A program made the position numbers and the translations under genes. DNA of 64,000 nucleotides from Microbacterium sulfonylureivorans. GTDB lineage: Bacteria > Actinomycetota > Actinomycetes > Actinomycetales > Microbacteriaceae. Positions within the stretch are counted from its first letter, which is position 1; each line of letters starts with the position of its first letter. The stretch covers positions 186,001 through 250,000 of the forward strand of contig NZ_RJAD01000001.1 of assembly GCF_003999995.1 (NCBI RefSeq), read 5' to 3'. Positions 29,787 through 38,099 of this stretch are shown one piece after another. The notes beneath the pieces were generated by a model. The model made no database searches. It was not told the DNA's origin and was given only the letters and a program-made list of their open reading frames with translations.

Positions 29787-31616
29787 ATGCCCGCACAACC
29801 GAGACCACGCCCCGGTCTGACCAAACTGATCGCCGCCGTCGCCGCCGGCGCCCTCGCCGTCGGCGGGCTCGTCGCCGTTGCGACGAGCGCCGCGTCCGCC
29901 GCCGACGCTCCCGGCATCAACGGCTACCGCAACGTGGGCTACTTCGCCCAGTGGGGCGTGTACGGCCGCGATTTCAAGCTCAAGCAGCTGCAGGACTCCG
30001 GCGCCGCCGCCGACCTGACCCACATCAACTATTCGTTCGCGAACATCCATCACCAGACCCTGACGTGCTTCGAGGCGAACAAGGCCCAGGGCACGGGTCC
30101 GAACGGCTCCGACGGCGCCGGCGACGCATGGGCCGACTTCGGCATGGGCTACACCGCGGCGAACTCGGTCGCCGGCGTCGCGGACACGTGGGACCAGCCG
30201 CTCGCGGGATCGTTCAACCAGCTCAAGCAGCTCAAGGCGAAGAACCCGAACCTCAAGGTCATGATGTCGATCGGCGGCTGGACCTGGTCGAAGAACTTCA
30301 GCAAGGCGGCGGCGACGGATGCCTCGCGCAAGAAGTTCGTCTCGAGCTGTGTCGACATGTTCATCAAGGGCAACCTGCCGGTGATCGACGGGCGCGGCGG
30401 CCCCGGCAGCGCAGCCGGCGTCTTCGACGGATTCGACCTCGACTGGGAGTGGCCCGGCTCGCCCAACGGCCTCGAAGGCAACTATGTCGACACCGTCAAC
30501 GACAAGGCGAACTTCAAGGCGCTCATCCGCGAGTTCCGCGTGCAGCTGGACGCGTACTCGCAGACGAGCGGCAAGGCCTACCAGCTGAGCGCGTTCCTTC
30601 CCGCGAACCCTGTCGACATCGCGGCGGGCGGCTGGAACGACCCCGCGATCTTCCAGGACCTCGACTACGGCAACATCCAGGGCTACGACCTCTGGGGCGC
30701 GTGGGATCCGACCCTGACCGGACACCAGGGCAACCTGTACGACGACCCCCGCGACCCGCGACCGGCGACGCAGAGGTTCAGCGTCGACAAGGCCGTGAAG
30801 GAATACCTCCGCACCGGCATCTCGCCCGCGCAGCTCGGCGTCGGCATGGCGGCATACGGTCGCGGCTGGCAGGGCGCGACCTCGTCGACTCCGTGGGGCA
30901 GCGCGACCGGCGCGGCACCGGGCACGTACGAGGCGGGCAACGAGGACTACTACAAGCTCAAGACCCGCGGAACCGACCACTACGACGCTACGATCGGCGC
31001 CGCGTGGCGCTACGACGGAAGCCAGTGGTGGTCGTACGACAACGCGCAGACCACGGCTCAGAAGGCCCAGTACATCGTCGACAAGGGCCTCGGCGGCGGC
31101 ATGTGGTGGGAGCTCTCGGGCGATCGGAACAACGAGCTCGTGGGATTCATGGCCGACAAGTTCCGCGCGGCGCCGACCGGGCCGTCGGACGATCCGGTGA
31201 ACCCGACGCCGTCGCCCACGCCGACGCCGGATCCGACGACGACGCCCACACCGACTCCGACGCCGACACCGACGCCGGACCCCGGAACGTGCGCGGCGGC
31301 GGTGTGGAGCGCGACGGCGACCTACACCGGCGGCGCCGTCGTCAGCTACCAGGGCAAGGAGTACCGGGCCCAGTGGTGGACGCAGAACAACGTCCCGAGC
31401 GAGGGCGGCGTCTGGGTCGAGGTGCGCGACTGCTCGGGAACCCCGCCGCAGCCCGGCCAGTGCCCCGCAGCCTGGCAGGCGAGCAAGATCTACCTGACCG
31501 GCGACAAGGCCACCCACGGCGGACGCATCTGGCAGGCGCAGTGGTGGACGCAGGGCGAGACGCCGGGCAGCCAGCAGTGGGGCGCCTGGAAGGATGCCGG
31601 AGCCTGCACCGGCTGA
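29787..31616 (+). CDS. Secreted GH18 chitinase with two C-terminal CBM5/12 domains
   Basis: These 609 residues begin with a signal peptide (about 1-39, ending ASAAD). A GH18 barrel (about 45-455) follows with SIGGWTWS and catalytic DGFDLDWE (D214-E221). Then come a Pro-Thr linker (about 472-500) and two CBM5/12 modules (about 505-550 and 560-609), each with an AQWWTQ chitin-binding face. The catalytic domain is of a different GH18 subgroup from the first chitinase, and the binding modules are all at the C-terminus. The two probably act together on chitin. Confidence 0.94.
   Translation: MPAQPRPRPGLTKLIAAVAAGALAVGGLVAVATSAASAADAPGINGYRNVGYFAQWGVYGRDFKLKQLQDSGAAADLTHINYSFANIHHQTLTCFEANKAQGTGPNGSDGAGDAWADFGMGYTAANSVAGVADTWDQPLAGSFNQLKQLKAKNPNLKVMMSIGGWTWSKNFSKAAATDASRKKFVSSCVDMFIKGNLPVIDGRGGPGSAAGVFDGFDLDWEWPGSPNGLEGNYVDTVNDKANFKALIREFRVQLDAYSQTSGKAYQLSAFLPANPVDIAAGGWNDPAIFQDLDYGNIQGYDLWGAWDPTLTGHQGNLYDDPRDPRPATQRFSVDKAVKEYLRTGISPAQLGVGMAAYGRGWQGATSSTPWGSATGAAPGTYEAGNEDYYKLKTRGTDHYDATIGAAWRYDGSQWWSYDNAQTTAQKAQYIVDKGLGGGMWWELSGDRNNELVGFMADKFRAAPTGPSDDPVNPTPSPTPTPDPTTTPTPTPTPTPTPDPGTCAAAVWSATATYTGGAVVSYQGKEYRAQWWTQNNVPSEGGVWVEVRDCSGTPPQPGQCPAAWQASKIYLTGDKATHGGRIWQAQWWTQGETPGSQQWGAWKDAGACTG
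31200..31285 (+). repeat. Pro-Thr linker repeat in the second chitinase
   Basis: Tandem ccgacgccgaca-like units encode PTPTP repeats between the GH18 domain and the first CBM5/12. The tract is shorter and less uniform than in the first chitinase. Confidence 0.85.
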
Positions 31617-31634
31617 CGTCCGACGCCGGATCGA

Positions 31635-31678
31635 CGCAGGGAGCGCCCTCGACCCTCGGGCCGGGGGCGCTCCCTGCG
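31635..31678 (+). terminator. Terminator after the second chitinase
   Basis: CGCAGGGAGCGCCC and GGGCGCTCCCTGCG form a perfect 14-bp stem with a 16-base GC-rich loop. It begins about 18 bases after the stop codon. Confidence 0.85.
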
Positions 31679-31711
31679 CACGATGCCGCGGAGACTCCGT
31701 CCGCACACGAA

Positions 31712-31811
31712 GATCGCCCCGGGGCCGAAGCCTCGGGGCGATCATCAGTGCGATCTGCGGTCTCTGTATCCGGTTCCCTTTCGGGTTCCTTCGTCTCTGT
31801 TCTCTCTTCGC
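31712..31811 (-). ncRNA. Candidate orphan small RNA, about 100 nt
   Basis: This non-coding stretch has a promoter upstream (31819-31846) and ends in a GC-rich hairpin (31712-31743: 14-bp stem with one G-T pair and a CGAA tetraloop). The predicted RNA is purine-rich at its 5' half (GCGAAGAGAGAACAGAGACG) and holds a small CCC-GAAA-GGG hairpin. No reading frame is apparent, and the nearest gene in the direction of transcription is the convergent chitinase. GC content is visibly lower than in flanking DNA. It matches no RNA family that I can name. Confidence 0.55.
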
Positions 31812-31818
31812 AGGACCG

Positions 31819-31846
31819 AATCTACTCAGCCCGCCGACGTCGTCAA
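31819..31846 (-). promoter_or_regulatory. SigA-type promoter for the candidate small RNA
   Basis: On the minus strand, TTGACG (31846-31841) and TAGATT (31824-31819) are separated by 16 bases. This is among the clearest -35/-10 pairs in the window. It points away from the M28 peptidase gene and towards the chitinase terminator, so it serves no annotated protein gene. Confidence 0.65.
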
Positions 31847-31904
31847 GTGTTCACACGGAAGTCATTTCGACGTGAGGTTGAGGGTGAGAATCCGGTCGGA
31901 GCAG

Positions 31905-33482
31905 TCACTTCGTGAAGAGCTCCTGCATGGGTGCCAGGCTCTTCGCCTTGCCGTGCGACTTGCCCGGCGAGCTCACCCCGTTCACCGTGGAGGTGTCGAA
32001 GGCGAACGTGACCACCGCGGTCGCGAGGGCGTCGGCGTTCACGTCGAGGGCGTAGGTGTTGATGTTCCCGACGAGGTCGTAGTCCTCGGCGAGCAGCGCG
32101 TACAGCGCCGCGTCATTTCCCTCGCCCGTGAGGTTGTCGCACGGTGCGTGGTAGCACGGGTCGTAGTCCGCGCCGGCGACGCCGCCGTACAGCTCGGCCT
32201 CCGCCGCGGTCTTGTCTCCCTCGGCACCGGTGAACAGGCCGCCGGCCGGGATGCCGACCGCGATGAAGGGGCCGTAGTCGCTGCGGCCCGAGAACTCGGT
32301 GTCCTGGTAGGGCTCGCCGCGGCTCTCGTAGAACCCCTCGAAGACGTCCTCGATCTGCGCGGACCCCTCGGGAATGAACCCTGCCGGTGCCGTGCCACTC
32401 GAGTTGTCGCCGTCGTAGACGCCCATGAAGTAGTTGGGCGACCCGATCATGTCGAAGTTCAGGTACAGCGCGATGTCGGCGATCTCGTCGTCGGTCAGGT
32501 TCGCGACGTAGTGCTCCGAGCCGAGCAGGCCGCTCTCCTCGGCGCCCCACCATGCGAAGCGCACCGTGTTGTTGGGCTTGACCTTCTTCATCTGGATGGC
32601 GGTCTCCAGCAGCGCAGCGCTGCCCGAGCCGTTGTCGTTGATGCCCGCGCCGTTCTGGACGCTGTCCAGGTGTGCGCCGGCCATGACGGTGTTCGAGTCA
32701 TCGCCGTTCGAGGTCTCGGCGAGCACGTTGTACGCGGTGCGCACGTCGGCCTCGTAGTCGACTGTGACCGTCACGGTCGCGCCCGGCGTGCTCGCCAGGT
32801 CGACTCCCACGGAGTTCTGGACGAAGACCGCGGGGATGGTGAGTCCGGGCGCGGCGCCGATCATGCCGACGAGGCTCTCGTCACCGTTGTTGTTCATGAT
32901 GATGACCGCCTCCGCGCCAGCGGCCTGGGCGTTGACCGCCTTCACCGCGAAGCCGCAGCCGCCGCGCTGCACGAGCGCCACGCTGTCGGCGGGGAAGGTG
33001 CCGAAGTCGGCCACGGTGCAGCCGCTCGTGTTGTCGGGTGACGGATAGTCGACGACGACGAGCGAGCCCGTCGCCGTGCCCTCGGGGCTGCCCGTATCGA
33101 ACTGGTTGCGGACGAAGTCCGACTCGTTGACGTACGTCGTGGTCGTCGAGCCCACCGTGCGGGTCAGCTCGCTGTTCTCCTCGAAGTAGTCGAACTCGAA
33201 CGGCTGCACGACGGGATCGTAGCCCGCGCCTTCGAGCTGCTCGACGACGTAGTCGACGGATGCCCCGTACCCCGGGCGTCCCGCGGCCCGGTCGCCGAAC
33301 TCGTCCGCGACGCCCTGAAGCGCCTCCAGATGCCTCATGACCCCCTCGAGCGTGACCGCCTTGGTGAGCTTCTTCACCGAGTTGTTGTTCGGTGCCGCGT
33401 ACGCCGGTGAGGCGAGTGCGACTCCGGCCGTCAGCGCGGCGATGGTCGCCACCGCCCAGACGCGCCTGTTCTTGATCGGCAT
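31905..33482 (-). CDS. Secreted M28 zinc aminopeptidase with PA domain
   Basis: This 525-residue protein has a signal peptide (1-29, ending SPAYAA), a protease-associated domain (about 120-235) inserted early, and an M28 peptidase core. Metal ligands are visible in MAGAHLDSVQNGAGINDNGSG and in WWGAEESGLLGSEHY (the catalytic Glu pair). It resembles Streptomyces griseus-type aminopeptidases acting outside the cell. The ATG at 33482 follows GGAAAGG. Secreted peptidase and chitinases together suggest use of polymeric substrates. Confidence 0.92.
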   Translation of the reverse strand: MPIKNRRVWAVATIAALTAGVALASPAYAAPNNNSVKKLTKAVTLEGVMRHLEALQGVADEFGDRAAGRPGYGASVDYVVEQLEGAGYDPVVQPFEFDYFEENSELTRTVGSTTTTYVNESDFVRNQFDTGSPEGTATGSLVVVDYPSPDNTSGCTVADFGTFPADSVALVQRGGCGFAVKAVNAQAAGAEAVIIMNNNGDESLVGMIGAAPGLTIPAVFVQNSVGVDLASTPGATVTVTVDYEADVRTAYNVLAETSNGDDSNTVMAGAHLDSVQNGAGINDNGSGSAALLETAIQMKKVKPNNTVRFAWWGAEESGLLGSEHYVANLTDDEIADIALYLNFDMIGSPNYFMGVYDGDNSSGTAPAGFIPEGSAQIEDVFEGFYESRGEPYQDTEFSGRSDYGPFIAVGIPAGGLFTGAEGDKTAAEAELYGGVAGADYDPCYHAPCDNLTGEGNDAALYALLAEDYDLVGNINTYALDVNADALATAVVTFAFDTSTVNGVSSPGKSHGKAKSLAPMQELFTK

Positions 33483-33602
33483 GTTGTGCCTTTCCGCCGA
33501 CGACCCCTCTGGCGTCGGCTGCCTGCGGGCATGCTCGCACACCCCGCCACCGAGTTCCAGAGGTTGCGCCCGAGACTCACCCTTCCCTCATCTGCCGCCC
33601 GT

Positions 33603-33923
33603 TCACTCGTGCCCGACGAGCTTGAGACCCACGACGCACGCGACCAGCCCGAGGATGAGGAGGAGCTTGACGACGGAGAAGGACTCCGCGCCGGTGAGCA
33701 TCGCCCAGGCGACGGTCAGCGACGCGCCGATGCCCACCCACACGCCGTACGCCGTACCGGTGGAGATCTCGCGCATCGCCCACGCGAGCCCGCCCATGCT
33801 GAGCGCCAGCGAGACCCCGAAGATCACGGTCGGCCAGAGTCTGGTGAAGCCCTCGGACAGGCCGAGCGCCGTCGCCCAGACGGCCTCGAGGATTCCGGAA
33901 ACGATGAGGATGACCCACGCCAT
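33603..33923 (-). CDS. SMR-family exporter, probably a guanidinium exporter (Gdx/SugE type)
   Basis: This 106-residue, four-helix small multidrug resistance protein has the essential membrane glutamate in the first helix (SGILEAVWA) and Trp/Gly patterns of the SugE/Gdx branch (WATALGLSEGF, GTAYGVWVGIGA). A guanidine-III riboswitch sits directly on its ribosome-binding site, which identifies guanidinium as the likely substrate exchanged for protons. It functions as an antiparallel or dual-topology dimer in the cytoplasmic membrane. The ATG is 7 bases after AGGAG. Confidence 0.92.
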   Translation of the reverse strand: MAWVILIVSGILEAVWATALGLSEGFTRLWPTVIFGVSLALSMGGLAWAMREISTGTAYGVWVGIGASLTVAWAMLTGAESFSVVKLLLILGLVACVVGLKLVGHE

Positions 33924-33935
33924 GACTGTGCTCCT

Positions 33936-33976
33936 GGCCAGTCTTGTCGCGCACCGGGTACTGATCCGTCGTCCGG
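33936..33976 (-). promoter_or_regulatory. Guanidine-III (ykkC-III) riboswitch
   Basis: The minus-strand 41-nt sequence carries the conserved blocks CCGGACGA, GTACCCGG and GACAAGAC in the order and spacing I recall for the known Thermobifida fusca aptamer. The two CCGG segments form one pseudoknot helix; GATCA with TGGCC forms the other with one mismatch. The aptamer's 3' end abuts the AGGAG ribosome site (33931-33935) of the SMR gene. Ligand binding would therefore control translation, most likely turning it on. A TAGGTT -10 (34001-34006) supplies the transcript. Confidence 0.92.
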
Positions 33977-34000
33977 GGATCCGGGAGGGATCCGCGATCC

Positions 34001-34006
34001 AACCTA
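34001..34006 (-). promoter_or_regulatory. -10 element for the riboswitch-SMR transcript
   Basis: TAGGTT on the minus strand lies about 25 bases upstream of the aptamer. It fits the TANNNT form seen before other genes in the window. The short leader between it and the aptamer contains a GGATCC-based hairpin. Confidence 0.5.
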
Positions 34007-34047
34007 CCCGACGCGACTGGGCAGGGCCTGGGCAGCGCGGCCGACGA

Positions 34048-34938
34048 TCAGAGCGGGAACAGCCAGTCGAGCATGCCCGGATTGTGCGCGTGGACGAGCA
34101 CGAGGAACACCACCGCATCGAAGAGCAGATGCACCGTCACGACGTAGGCGAGCGACCGCGTCTTCATGAAGATGTACCCCATCAGCAGGGCGAACGGGAT
34201 CGTCAGCACCGGTCCCCAGGACCGGTAGCCGAGCTCCCACAGGAACGAGACGAACACGAGCATCTGAAGGACGTTCGCCTGCCAGAAGGGGAAGTGGCGG
34301 CGGAGCAGGGCGAAGCACGTGCAGATGAAGAACAGCTCGTCCCAGATGCCCACCGCCCCGACGCCCACGAACAGGCGCGCGATGAGGTCGGGGGTGTCGA
34401 CGACGGGCCAGTTGAGGTAGACGCCCGAGGTGATGAAGTAGAAGGGCAGGATCAGCCAGCCGAGCACCAGCACGATCGCCAGCCACGACCACTGGAACCC
34501 GGTCCATCTCCCGCCGCCTCGCCAGGGGAACCGGATGGCGTGGTCGCGATAGGCCCACCGCGATATCGCGTAGGGCACGGCCACGGCGCCGCCGAGCGCG
34601 GCCGCGAACCGGACGAATGCCACGTTGTCGAGTTCGGCCTCGAGCGGGATCGCGCTGACGATCAAGAGTCCGACGGCGATGAGCGAGAGGTCGCGCACGA
34701 TGCTCGGCCGCCGTGTGCCCACAGCGGTCGCGCCGGCCGCGGCGGCGGAAGGCGCGGCATCCGCTCGCTCGAGGAGGAACGCGACGACCAGCCCCGCAGC
34801 GAGCAGCGCCCAGCCGATCCAGGGGATGCGGACAACGAAGAACGCCGGTGCGGCGAGGCACACCAGCAGGGCCGGGGCGAGGCGCCACGACCAGGCGGGG
34901 AGCGTGCCGACGGGGGCGGCGGCGGGAGACGCGGGCAT
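34048..34938 (-). CDS. CPBP-like intramembrane protein
   Basis: This 296-residue membrane protein has about eight helices. The C-terminal half resembles the CPBP (Abi/CAAX protease-like) family: a WDELFFICT segment sits where EExxxR is expected, and HLLFDAVVFL where the HxxxB motif is expected. The first motif has a single acidic pair and no arginine, so protease activity is doubtful. The ATG overlaps the stop of the upstream MFS gene (ATGA), so both are probably made together. The function is unknown. Confidence 0.68.
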   Translation of the reverse strand: MPASPAAAPVGTLPAWSWRLAPALLVCLAAPAFFVVRIPWIGWALLAAGLVVAFLLERADAAPSAAAAGATAVGTRRPSIVRDLSLIAVGLLIVSAIPLEAELDNVAFVRFAAALGGAVAVPYAISRWAYRDHAIRFPWRGGGRWTGFQWSWLAIVLVLGWLILPFYFITSGVYLNWPVVDTPDLIARLFVGVGAVGIWDELFFICTCFALLRRHFPFWQANVLQMLVFVSFLWELGYRSWGPVLTIPFALLMGYIFMKTRSLAYVVTVHLLFDAVVFLVLVHAHNPGMLDWLFPL

Positions 34939-36254
34939 CAGCGGTCCAAGGGGTGGGCGATCTCGTCCCGCGGCATGCGCGCCGCGAAGATCGCGATGAG
35001 GCCGAACACGAGCGGGAGGATGCCCGCGACGATGAAGATGGTCTGCAGCGGCACGACCTCCGACAGCGGGCCGGCGAGCGCCATGGACAGCGGCATGAGC
35101 GCGAGTGAGACGAAGAAGTCCAGGCTCGAGATGCGTCCGAGCATGTGGCGCGGCACCCGCCGCTGCAGCAGCGTTCCCCAGATGACGTTTCCGTAGCTGA
35201 ACCCGAACCCGATGATGAACATCGACACCAGCATCAGCCAGTACTGGTCGGTGATGCCGACGACGATGAACGGCAGCGTGCTGACGCCCCACACCAGGTT
35301 CATGACCGTCAGATACCGGCGGGGCAGCTTCATCGACGACACCACGATCGATCCGACCACCCCTCCGAGCCCGTAGACGGCGAGGAGGAAGCCGAACCAG
35401 CGCGGGTCTTCGCCGATGCGCTCGCGCGTGAGGAACGGCAGCAGCACCTCCTCCGGCCCGACGAACACGAGCACCCAGCCGGTCGCGAACAGCAGGGTCG
35501 CGAACAGCCACGGCGTGCGGACGGTGAAGACCACTGCCTCTTTCAGATCGTGGAAGACGGATGCCGCGCGCTCGGGCTCGTCGTGGGGAGCCGGTGGCTC
35601 CGTGCGGAGGAACAGCAGCCCGACGAAGGCGAGCCCGTACGCGATCGAGATGACCACCGCCGCATGGCTCGGGACCAGGGCGGCCAGAAGCATCCCCGCG
35701 GCGGCGGGGCCGGCCGCCTGCTGCAGGGCCGGGCGGATCGCGCCCTCGAGCCCGTTGGCCGCGAGCAGCTGCCCCTGCGGCAGGATCCGCGGCAGGATCG
35801 CGGTGTAGGCCGGGAAGAAGAACCCGGCCCCGGCGCCGAGCACGAAGGCGACGATCGTCAGGTGCGGGATCGAGACCGCGCCGGCGGCACCGGCGACGAC
35901 CACCGACGTGATCGCGACGAAGTTGACGAATTCGACGACACGCACGATGGTGCGTCGCGACACGCGGTCGGCGACGATGCCGCCCGGGATCGCGCAGAGC
36001 AGCAGCCCCGTCGCGTTCGCGCCGGCGACGAGCGAGAGCTCGAGCGGCCCTCCTCCGGCGTCTATGACCGAGTACACCATCACGACGGCCCACATGCCCG
36101 CCGCGAAGATCGACAGCACGACGGCGCCGAACAGCACGCGGAAGTCGCGGTGGCCGAGCGGCCGGACGACGCGCCATCGGTCGCGGGACGCGGCGTCCGA
36201 TCCCGGCGGCCCGGTGACGACGGGCGGCGCCGCCGGCTCGTGCGGCTGGGTCAC
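34938..36254 (-). CDS. MFS transporter, MFS_3-like
   Basis: This 438-residue protein has 12 membrane helices and the loop-2 motif region IPGGIVADRVSRRTIVRV. The pattern resembles the enterobactin exporter/MFS_3 group of putative efflux proteins. The N-terminal 30 residues are a Pro-rich cytoplasmic tail. The GTG start overlaps the trmB stop by four bases, and its own stop overlaps the CPBP-like gene, giving a compact three-gene set. The substrate is unknown. Confidence 0.85.
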   Translation of the reverse strand: MTQPHEPAAPPVVTGPPGSDAASRDRWRVVRPLGHRDFRVLFGAVVLSIFAAGMWAVVMVYSVIDAGGGPLELSLVAGANATGLLLCAIPGGIVADRVSRRTIVRVVEFVNFVAITSVVVAGAAGAVSIPHLTIVAFVLGAGAGFFFPAYTAILPRILPQGQLLAANGLEGAIRPALQQAAGPAAAGMLLAALVPSHAAVVISIAYGLAFVGLLFLRTEPPAPHDEPERAASVFHDLKEAVVFTVRTPWLFATLLFATGWVLVFVGPEEVLLPFLTRERIGEDPRWFGFLLAVYGLGGVVGSIVVSSMKLPRRYLTVMNLVWGVSTLPFIVVGITDQYWLMLVSMFIIGFGFSYGNVIWGTLLQRRVPRHMLGRISSLDFFVSLALMPLSMALAGPLSEVVPLQTIFIVAGILPLVFGLIAIFAARMPRDEIAHPLDR

Positions 36255-37000
36255 GGGCGCGGCCTCCGCCGGTAGGCGAGGTCGCGGATATCACGGCCCA
36301 CGCGGGCGCCCTTGCGCTCGAAGGCGGTCAGTACGCGCCCGTCGAACCGCTCGGCCCAGTCCCCCTCGAACTCAGGGGCGAAGTCGGGCGCGGCGCCGAG
36401 CACGGCGCGCATCTGGAGGGCGTAGTCCTCCCAGTCCGTGGCGAGACGCAGCATCCCGTCGTCCGTCAGCGCACGTGCGGCGAGTCCGGCGAACGACGAG
36501 GTGACCAGGCGGCGCTTGGTGTGCTTCTTCTTGTGCCACGGGTCGGGGAAGAACACCCAGAGCTCGGAGACGGATGCCTCGGGCAGCAGGTGCTCGAGCA
36601 CCTCGGGAGCGTTCGCCTCGACCAGGCGCAGGTTGCGCACCCCCGCCTTGTCGGCATCGAGCATCGTGCGGGCGAGGCCGGCACGGAACACCTCGATCGC
36701 GAGGAAGTCGGTCTCGGGGCGGGATGCCGCGGCATGCACGATCGCGTGCCCCTGCCCCGATCCGATCTCGACCACGAGCGGCGCCGCGCGCCCCCACACC
36801 TCGCCGGGGTCGATCGCCGAGCCGGGACGGATGCTCGTCGCGGCGAGGTCGCGCGGCGACTCGATCACGTACTGCGAGGCGAGCTCGGACCAGGCACGGT
36901 CCTGGGCATCCGACATGCGGCCGCTCCGGCGTACGAACGACACCGGCCGCTCGCGAAAAGTACTGGGCGGGGTCTGTGCGGGGGGAACGGAGTCGGACAC
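36251..37000 (-). CDS. trmB: tRNA (guanine-N7)-methyltransferase
   Basis: This 249-residue SAM methyltransferase makes m7G46 in tRNA. The SAM loop is VVEIGSGQGHAIV, with the family motif FFPDPWHKKKHTKRRLV and a late catalytic-domain TDWEDYA. About 35 extra N-terminal residues precede the conserved region. The GTG lies 6 bases after TAGCCT (37007-37012) and is probably leaderless; a shorter start at residue 29 cannot be excluded. It heads the operon with the MFS and CPBP-like genes. Confidence 0.95.
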   Translation of the reverse strand: MSDSVPPAQTPPSTFRERPVSFVRRSGRMSDAQDRAWSELASQYVIESPRDLAATSIRPGSAIDPGEVWGRAAPLVVEIGSGQGHAIVHAAASRPETDFLAIEVFRAGLARTMLDADKAGVRNLRLVEANAPEVLEHLLPEASVSELWVFFPDPWHKKKHTKRRLVTSSFAGLAARALTDDGMLRLATDWEDYALQMRAVLGAAPDFAPEFEGDWAERFDGRVLTAFERKGARVGRDIRDLAYRRRPRP

Positions 37001-37093
37001 CCCTCCAGGCTAGCGAGCGCCGTCACGACGTGACCGACCTGGCTGTACGGCAGCGGCGGGCTCCCGGATGCATCGGGGACGACGGCGGCCCGG

Positions 37094-37933
37094 TCAGTCC
37101 TGCGTGACGAAGTCGATCAGCTCCTCGACGCGGCCGAGGAAGGCGGGCTCGAGGTCGCGATAGCTGCGCACAGAGCCGAGGATGCGCTGCCACGCACGGG
37201 CGATGTCGGCCTGGTCGCGCGCGGGCCAGCCGAGGGCGCGGCACACGCCGACCTTGAACTCGATGCCCCGCGGCACGACAGGCCAATTCTCGATCCCCAT
37301 CGCACGGGGCGTCACGCACTGCCAGACGTCGATCCAGGGGTGACCGACGATGCGGATGTGCGCTCCGTGCGGCCCGCGCTCGATCGCCTGGGCGATGCGG
37401 GACTCCTTCGAGTTCGGCACGAGGTGATCCACGAGCACGCCGTACCGGCGCTGCGCAGACGGCGGCTCCTCGCCGAGTGCCGCGTCGAGCAGATCGATCC
37501 CCTGGAGGTACTCGACGACCACGCCTTCGGCGCGCAGATCGTCGCCCCACACCTTCTCGACGAGCTCGGCGTCGTGGCGTCCCTCGACGAAGATGCGGCT
37601 CGCCCGTGCCACGCGGGCCCGGGCGTCCGCCGCCGCGAACGACCCGGAGGCCGTGCGCCGATGCTGCGGCTTGGCGGGCGCCACGACGGGCGCGACGAGC
37701 ACGACGTCGACCCCTTCGACGAGGAAGCCGGGGCCGAGCGGGAACAGCCGGCGCCGTGCGCGGCGATCCTCGAGCTCGACCATGCCCGAGGCGACCCCGA
37801 CGACGGCTCCGCAGAATCCGTCGGCGGCGACCTCCACGACGAGGTCGCGGGATGCCTCGACCCGCGCCAGCTGCTTCGCGGCGCGTGCGCGCCATCCATC
37901 GGCCAGCACGTCGGTGCCGTAGCGATCGTCCAT
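37094..37933 (-). CDS. DUF3097 family protein
   Basis: This 279-residue soluble protein matches the actinobacteria-specific DUF3097 family in length and pattern. It has a basic N-terminal SH3-like barrel (about 25-80) and a following domain with IFVEGRHDAELVEKVWGDDLR, which is a Toprim-like acidic motif, and VPNSKESRIAQA. The Toprim resemblance suggests nucleic-acid work, but the function is not established. The ATG at 37933 follows GGAGG with optimal spacing, in preference to an upstream in-frame GTG. Confidence 0.85.
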   Translation of the reverse strand: MDDRYGTDVLADGWRARAAKQLARVEASRDLVVEVAADGFCGAVVGVASGMVELEDRRARRRLFPLGPGFLVEGVDVVLVAPVVAPAKPQHRRTASGSFAAADARARVARASRIFVEGRHDAELVEKVWGDDLRAEGVVVEYLQGIDLLDAALGEEPPSAQRRYGVLVDHLVPNSKESRIAQAIERGPHGAHIRIVGHPWIDVWQCVTPRAMGIENWPVVPRGIEFKVGVCRALGWPARDQADIARAWQRILGSVRSYRDLEPAFLGRVEELIDFVTQD

Positions 37934-38099
37934 GTGTCCTCCGAGTCGCACAGGCTACCTCCCAGGGCGCGGCAGGCCGCGGAGCGACCCGCGCCGCGGC
38001 CGACACCGCGTGCCGTCGGGCGCCCGGGCTAGCCCGTCATGCCCGAGCCTGCATAGACTCGCGTAGGGGGCTGGATTCCGCGTCCCGGAGGGGGAATCG

